Shown: positions 61,701 to 64,000 of the stretch, piece by piece
How the letters are laid out: each line of letters begins with the position of its first letter
Numbering within the stretch: the first letter of the stretch is position 1
From: Streptomyces carminius
Lineage (GTDB): Bacteria; Actinomycetota; Actinomycetes; Streptomycetales; Streptomycetaceae
Reading direction: 5' to 3'
DNA length: 64,000 nt
Assembly: GCF_002794255.1 (NCBI RefSeq)
Contig: NZ_PGGW01000049.1
Span: 25,998-89,997, forward strand
The notes under the pieces: generated by a model
Told to the model about the DNA's origin: nothing
The model's input: only the letters and a program-made list of their open reading frames with translations
Database searches by the model: none
Position numbers and translations under genes: made by a program

Positions 61701-61744
61701 GGGAATCCCGGACCGACGCCCACCGAAGACCTCAGCGATAAGGA
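61701..61744 (+). promoter_or_regulatory. conserved leader element E
   Basis: GGGGCGGGAATCCCGG (nonamer 61701-61709), then CACCGAAGACCTCAGCG (61721-61737) and AAGGA before ATG 61754. The short stem CGGG/CCCG retains the loop GCGGGAAT. Confidence 0.65.
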
Positions 61745-61753
61745 CCACAGGAC

Positions 61754-63553
61754 ATGATCGAGACCGAGGCGGGGGAGCCGACCCCGCAGGCCTGTCTCCA
61801 GGTGGCCCGCCAGGCCGCCGAACTCGCCGTCGCGGCGGCGGACGAGGCGATGAACGCCGTGTGCCGCAGCCGCTCCGGCAGCACCGCACGCCTGGAGGAG
61901 GTCATGCACGCGGCCCACCGGGAGGCCGTCGAGGCCGAGGGGTGCGCCGCCCGGGCGGAGCAGTACGCGGCCGACTCGGAGATGCCGGACGGTGCGCTGC
62001 ACTACTGCGCCCGCGGGGCCGTCGACCACGCCGCACGCGCCCAGGAGGCGGCCGGAGTCGAGGTGACGGCCACCGCTCTGCGGGCCGCGCTGGAGCGTCA
62101 GCTCACGGCCGAGGAGTGCGCCGAACAGGAGAGCGCCCGGCGTCGTGAGGAGGCCCGGCGGGAGGCCGACGAGCGGGCGGCCACCGGCATGGACAGCGAC
62201 AACCGCCGCCAGGCGTCCATGAACCGCTTCTCCGCCGAACAGCACGTGCACGAACTGGGCTGGACCGCCGGGCACGTGCGGGTGATGGAGGCCGCCGAGA
62301 CCGGCCGCCTGTACTGGCGCGGCGGGCAGGCGCGGCAGGCCGCCGAGCACGGCGTGTGGAACGGCGGCCGCAAGGTCAGCCGGGAGCGGACGCAGGCCCT
62401 GCGCGACGCGCGGTTCCTCGCCGCGGTCCGCGCGGCCGACGGCGCCCAGGTCCTCGTGCCCACCCCGATGGGCCAGGTCGCCCTGGAGCTTGCGCGGCTG
62501 CACCCGGCGGGCCTGTACGAGAGCGAGAAGACGGCGTACGAGGCCCGCTTCGCCCGGGTCGCCAAGCGGCACAAGCGCATGGACGACAAGAAGGCCGCCG
62601 CGCGCCGTCTGCCGCCGCTGGACCTCAGCGCGCTGCGGCTGTACCGGCGGCCGGTGACGCTCGTCGAGCAGGAGATGCGCGCCGAGCGCGAAGCGGCCGA
62701 GCAGTGGGAGGACGAGGGCGGCTACTGCCCCGGCGTCCCGACCCCCGCCCCCGCCGCAGGGGAGGACACAGTCCGGTGCCCCTGCTGCGGACTGCACAAG
62801 GCCGCCGTGTCCAGTGTCCTCGCCCCCCACAAGCCCGCCCGCGCCGCGGCCGACGACTGCCCCGGCAGTGGACTCCGCCCCGCCGCCGAGACGCCCCGCC
62901 CGGCCGCCGAGCCCCGGACCGAGGAGGCGCCGGCGGCGGCCGCAGTGCGCGCCGATCAGCCCCTGCTGCGGCGCCTGTTCGCACCGCGCGCCACCCGCGA
63001 ACGGCACGAGGGAGGCCTTCGCACAGTCATCCGGCGTCCCCAGCGCAGCCTCACGCCGGAGGAGCGCGAGAGGGTACGGGACACGGCCGCGCTGAACTTC
63101 CAGGGCGCCCTGATCATGGGCCTCATCGACCCGTTGCCCAACGCGTCGCCGATGCCGGAGGAGGCGGGCGCGTGGGTGCGCGAGCACGTGTGGCCCGACC
63201 ACTTCCGGGAGATCGACCGCAAGTACCCGCACGGCTTCCACCGGTGGTCGACGTGCGAACGGGGAACCTGCTGGAACTGCCTGTCAGGGCGGTGTGACCT
63301 GTGCGTGCACCGGCAGAAAGGCGGCCCGGACGTCGACGACAACACCGACTGGGTGCACAACCAGGAGGGGCGGTGCGTCGCGAAGCTCATCCTGCGGCCC
63401 GGCGGCGAGCCGTGCGTGTGGTGGTGCCGGTGCGACTGCTCCAAGGACCCCGCTCCGGCCCGGCCGACGGCGAGGCCCGTGCCCGATCCCGTACCAGCCG
63501 CGGCACCCGCCCGGGACCACGGGCCGGGCGCGGTGCAGGCCGCCTTGTGGTGA
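61754..63553 (+). CDS. Cys-rich multidomain protein, 599 residues
   Basis: ATG at 61754 after AAGGACCACAGGAC. Residues about 1-150 are an Ala/Glu/Arg helical region (VARQAAELAVAAADEAMNAV), about 150-330 a mixed domain (HELGWTAGHVRVMEAAETGR), then a zinc knuckle TVRCPCCGLHKAAV, a Pro/Ala linker, and a C-terminal Cys-rich domain (STCERGTCWNCLSGRCDLCV, later WWCRCDC) reminiscent of DUF6248-type Streptomyces proteins. At least ten Cys suggest several zinc sites. Function unknown; it is the last visible cassette gene and ends in a strong terminator. Confidence 0.7.
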   Translation: MIETEAGEPTPQACLQVARQAAELAVAAADEAMNAVCRSRSGSTARLEEVMHAAHREAVEAEGCAARAEQYAADSEMPDGALHYCARGAVDHAARAQEAAGVEVTATALRAALERQLTAEECAEQESARRREEARREADERAATGMDSDNRRQASMNRFSAEQHVHELGWTAGHVRVMEAAETGRLYWRGGQARQAAEHGVWNGGRKVSRERTQALRDARFLAAVRAADGAQVLVPTPMGQVALELARLHPAGLYESEKTAYEARFARVAKRHKRMDDKKAAARRLPPLDLSALRLYRRPVTLVEQEMRAEREAAEQWEDEGGYCPGVPTPAPAAGEDTVRCPCCGLHKAAVSSVLAPHKPARAAADDCPGSGLRPAAETPRPAAEPRTEEAPAAAAVRADQPLLRRLFAPRATRERHEGGLRTVIRRPQRSLTPEERERVRDTAALNFQGALIMGLIDPLPNASPMPEEAGAWVREHVWPDHFREIDRKYPHGFHRWSTCERGTCWNCLSGRCDLCVHRQKGGPDVDDNTDWVHNQEGRCVAKLILRPGGEPCVWWCRCDCSKDPAPARPTARPVPDPVPAAAPARDHGPGAVQAALW

Positions 63554-63862
63554 CGCGGGGGGCGCTGCCCCCCGCACCCCCCGGCCCTCCCTCGGAGGGG
63601 GCCGGGGGGTCTTTTGATCTTGCTGTGCGTGGGTGGGGGCGGGGTGGTGGGGCCGGGGGTTCCCTCCTCGGCCGGACACCCGGAGGGGACCACAGCCCGC
63701 GCCGGGCCGCCAGGCCGAGCCGCTCCGCGGTCGCCTTCGGCGAGCCTGGCCCCCCGACACGGTCCGCGGTCGGCTGCGCCTGCCCGACCGAGGAGGGAGC
63801 CCCCGGCTGGCCGGTTGCATGGCGTGCCGACGCCTGGCGAGGCCGCAGGAAATGGCGTCTGA
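63548..63862. repeat. direct repeat R1, copy 2
   Basis: About 315 bp similar to 57724-58034 with the identical 66-bp core at 63681-63746. Directly followed by R2 copy 2, unlike copy 1, which is directly followed by promoter P1. Confidence 0.85.
63577..63615 (+). terminator. intrinsic terminator after the 599-residue gene
   Basis: CCCCCCGGCCC / GGGCCGGGGGG, an 11-bp stem followed by TCTTTT, 24 nt after the stop; a second CGGGGGG/CCCCCCG hairpin precedes it. Part of R1 copy 2. Confidence 0.85.
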
Positions 63863-64000
63863 TGTCCGTTCCCGATACAGGTGATTGGCGAGAGGGGGGC
63901 TGACCAGCAACTGGTCAGTTCTGCTGGGACAACCGGCGATCGAGTCGTCCCAGCGGAAGTGAGCGGAGCGCTCCGAAGCTGTTCAGGTTCGCTGGGACTG
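63863..64000. repeat. direct repeat R2, copy 2 (runs off window)
   Basis: Matches 61349-61486 to the last base of the window with one difference (CAACTGG versus CAATTGG) that lengthens the first dyad to CTGACCAG/CTGGTCAG. Confidence 0.9.

Overview
The window reads as a stretch of a large Streptomyces (or close actinomycete) plasmid. The DNA is very GC-rich, nearly every real gene has codons ending in G or C, GTG starts are common, and many genes overlap head-to-tail by ATGA or GTGA. Plasmid character comes from a replication pair (an iteron-bearing rep gene at 54.6-55.9 kb followed by a DnaB-like helicase at 56.0-57.4 kb, the arrangement known from pSLA2-type linear replicons), a ParA/ParB-like pair (37.5-39.1 kb), an FtsK/TraB-type DNA translocase with a surrounding block of membrane and coiled-coil proteins (39.2-49.2 kb), and a tyrosine recombinase (7.3-8.4 kb). 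No rRNA, complete tRNA, IS element or CRISPR array was seen. Neither telomeres nor circular joins are visible.

Layout. 1-4.25 kb: a leftward operon of eight tightly coupled genes (P-loop kinase, DUF4326 protein, a tandem RanBP2-type zinc-finger protein, a 27-residue micro-ORF, a membrane-anchored protein running off the window). 4.48-8.42 kb: a divergent rightward operon of eight coupled genes ending in a 24-residue micro-ORF and the tyrosine recombinase; a perfect inverted repeat lies between the two operons. 8.7-16.6 kb: rightward, mostly single-gene units, each with its own hairpin terminator, including a DnaQ-like exonuclease (plus a decayed second copy of its 3' end) and a DEAH helicase with four helicase-associated repeats. 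16.6-21.3 kb: leftward methyltransferase, secreted SH3 protein, and a PucR-like regulator fused to a DUF574 methyltransferase. 21.7-36.4 kb: one leftward open frame of 4913 codons encoding an adenine-methylase plus SNF2-type helicase protein with a long low-complexity tail; a 345-nt stretch inside it codes convincingly in another frame. 36.6-39.1 kb: rightward DNA-binding candidate, ParA and ParB-like partner. 39.2-52.3 kb: leftward Pycsar-effector-like protein, transfer/spread block, DUF6197, RapZ-C-like protein, several very small genes and a sigma-region-2 protein. 52.5-57.4 kb: rightward GntR regulator, kinase, and the replication genes. 57.7-64.0 kb: a repeat-built accessory cassette (two ~310-bp and two ~138-bp direct repeats, two copies of one promoter, PAPS-reductase-like protein, multi-HTH protein, Zn-rich 599-residue protein) in which five genes are each preceded by the same conserved leader: GGGAATCCC at a hairpin tip followed by CACCGA and (with one or two substitutions) CCTCAAC.

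The most unusual signals are that repeated leader family, the nested coding frame in the giant gene, a 26-bp perfect palindrome inside the parB-like gene, a 36-bp perfect palindrome downstream of the giant gene, and the regulator-methyltransferase fusion. All functional names rest on motifs read by eye; no database search was run.
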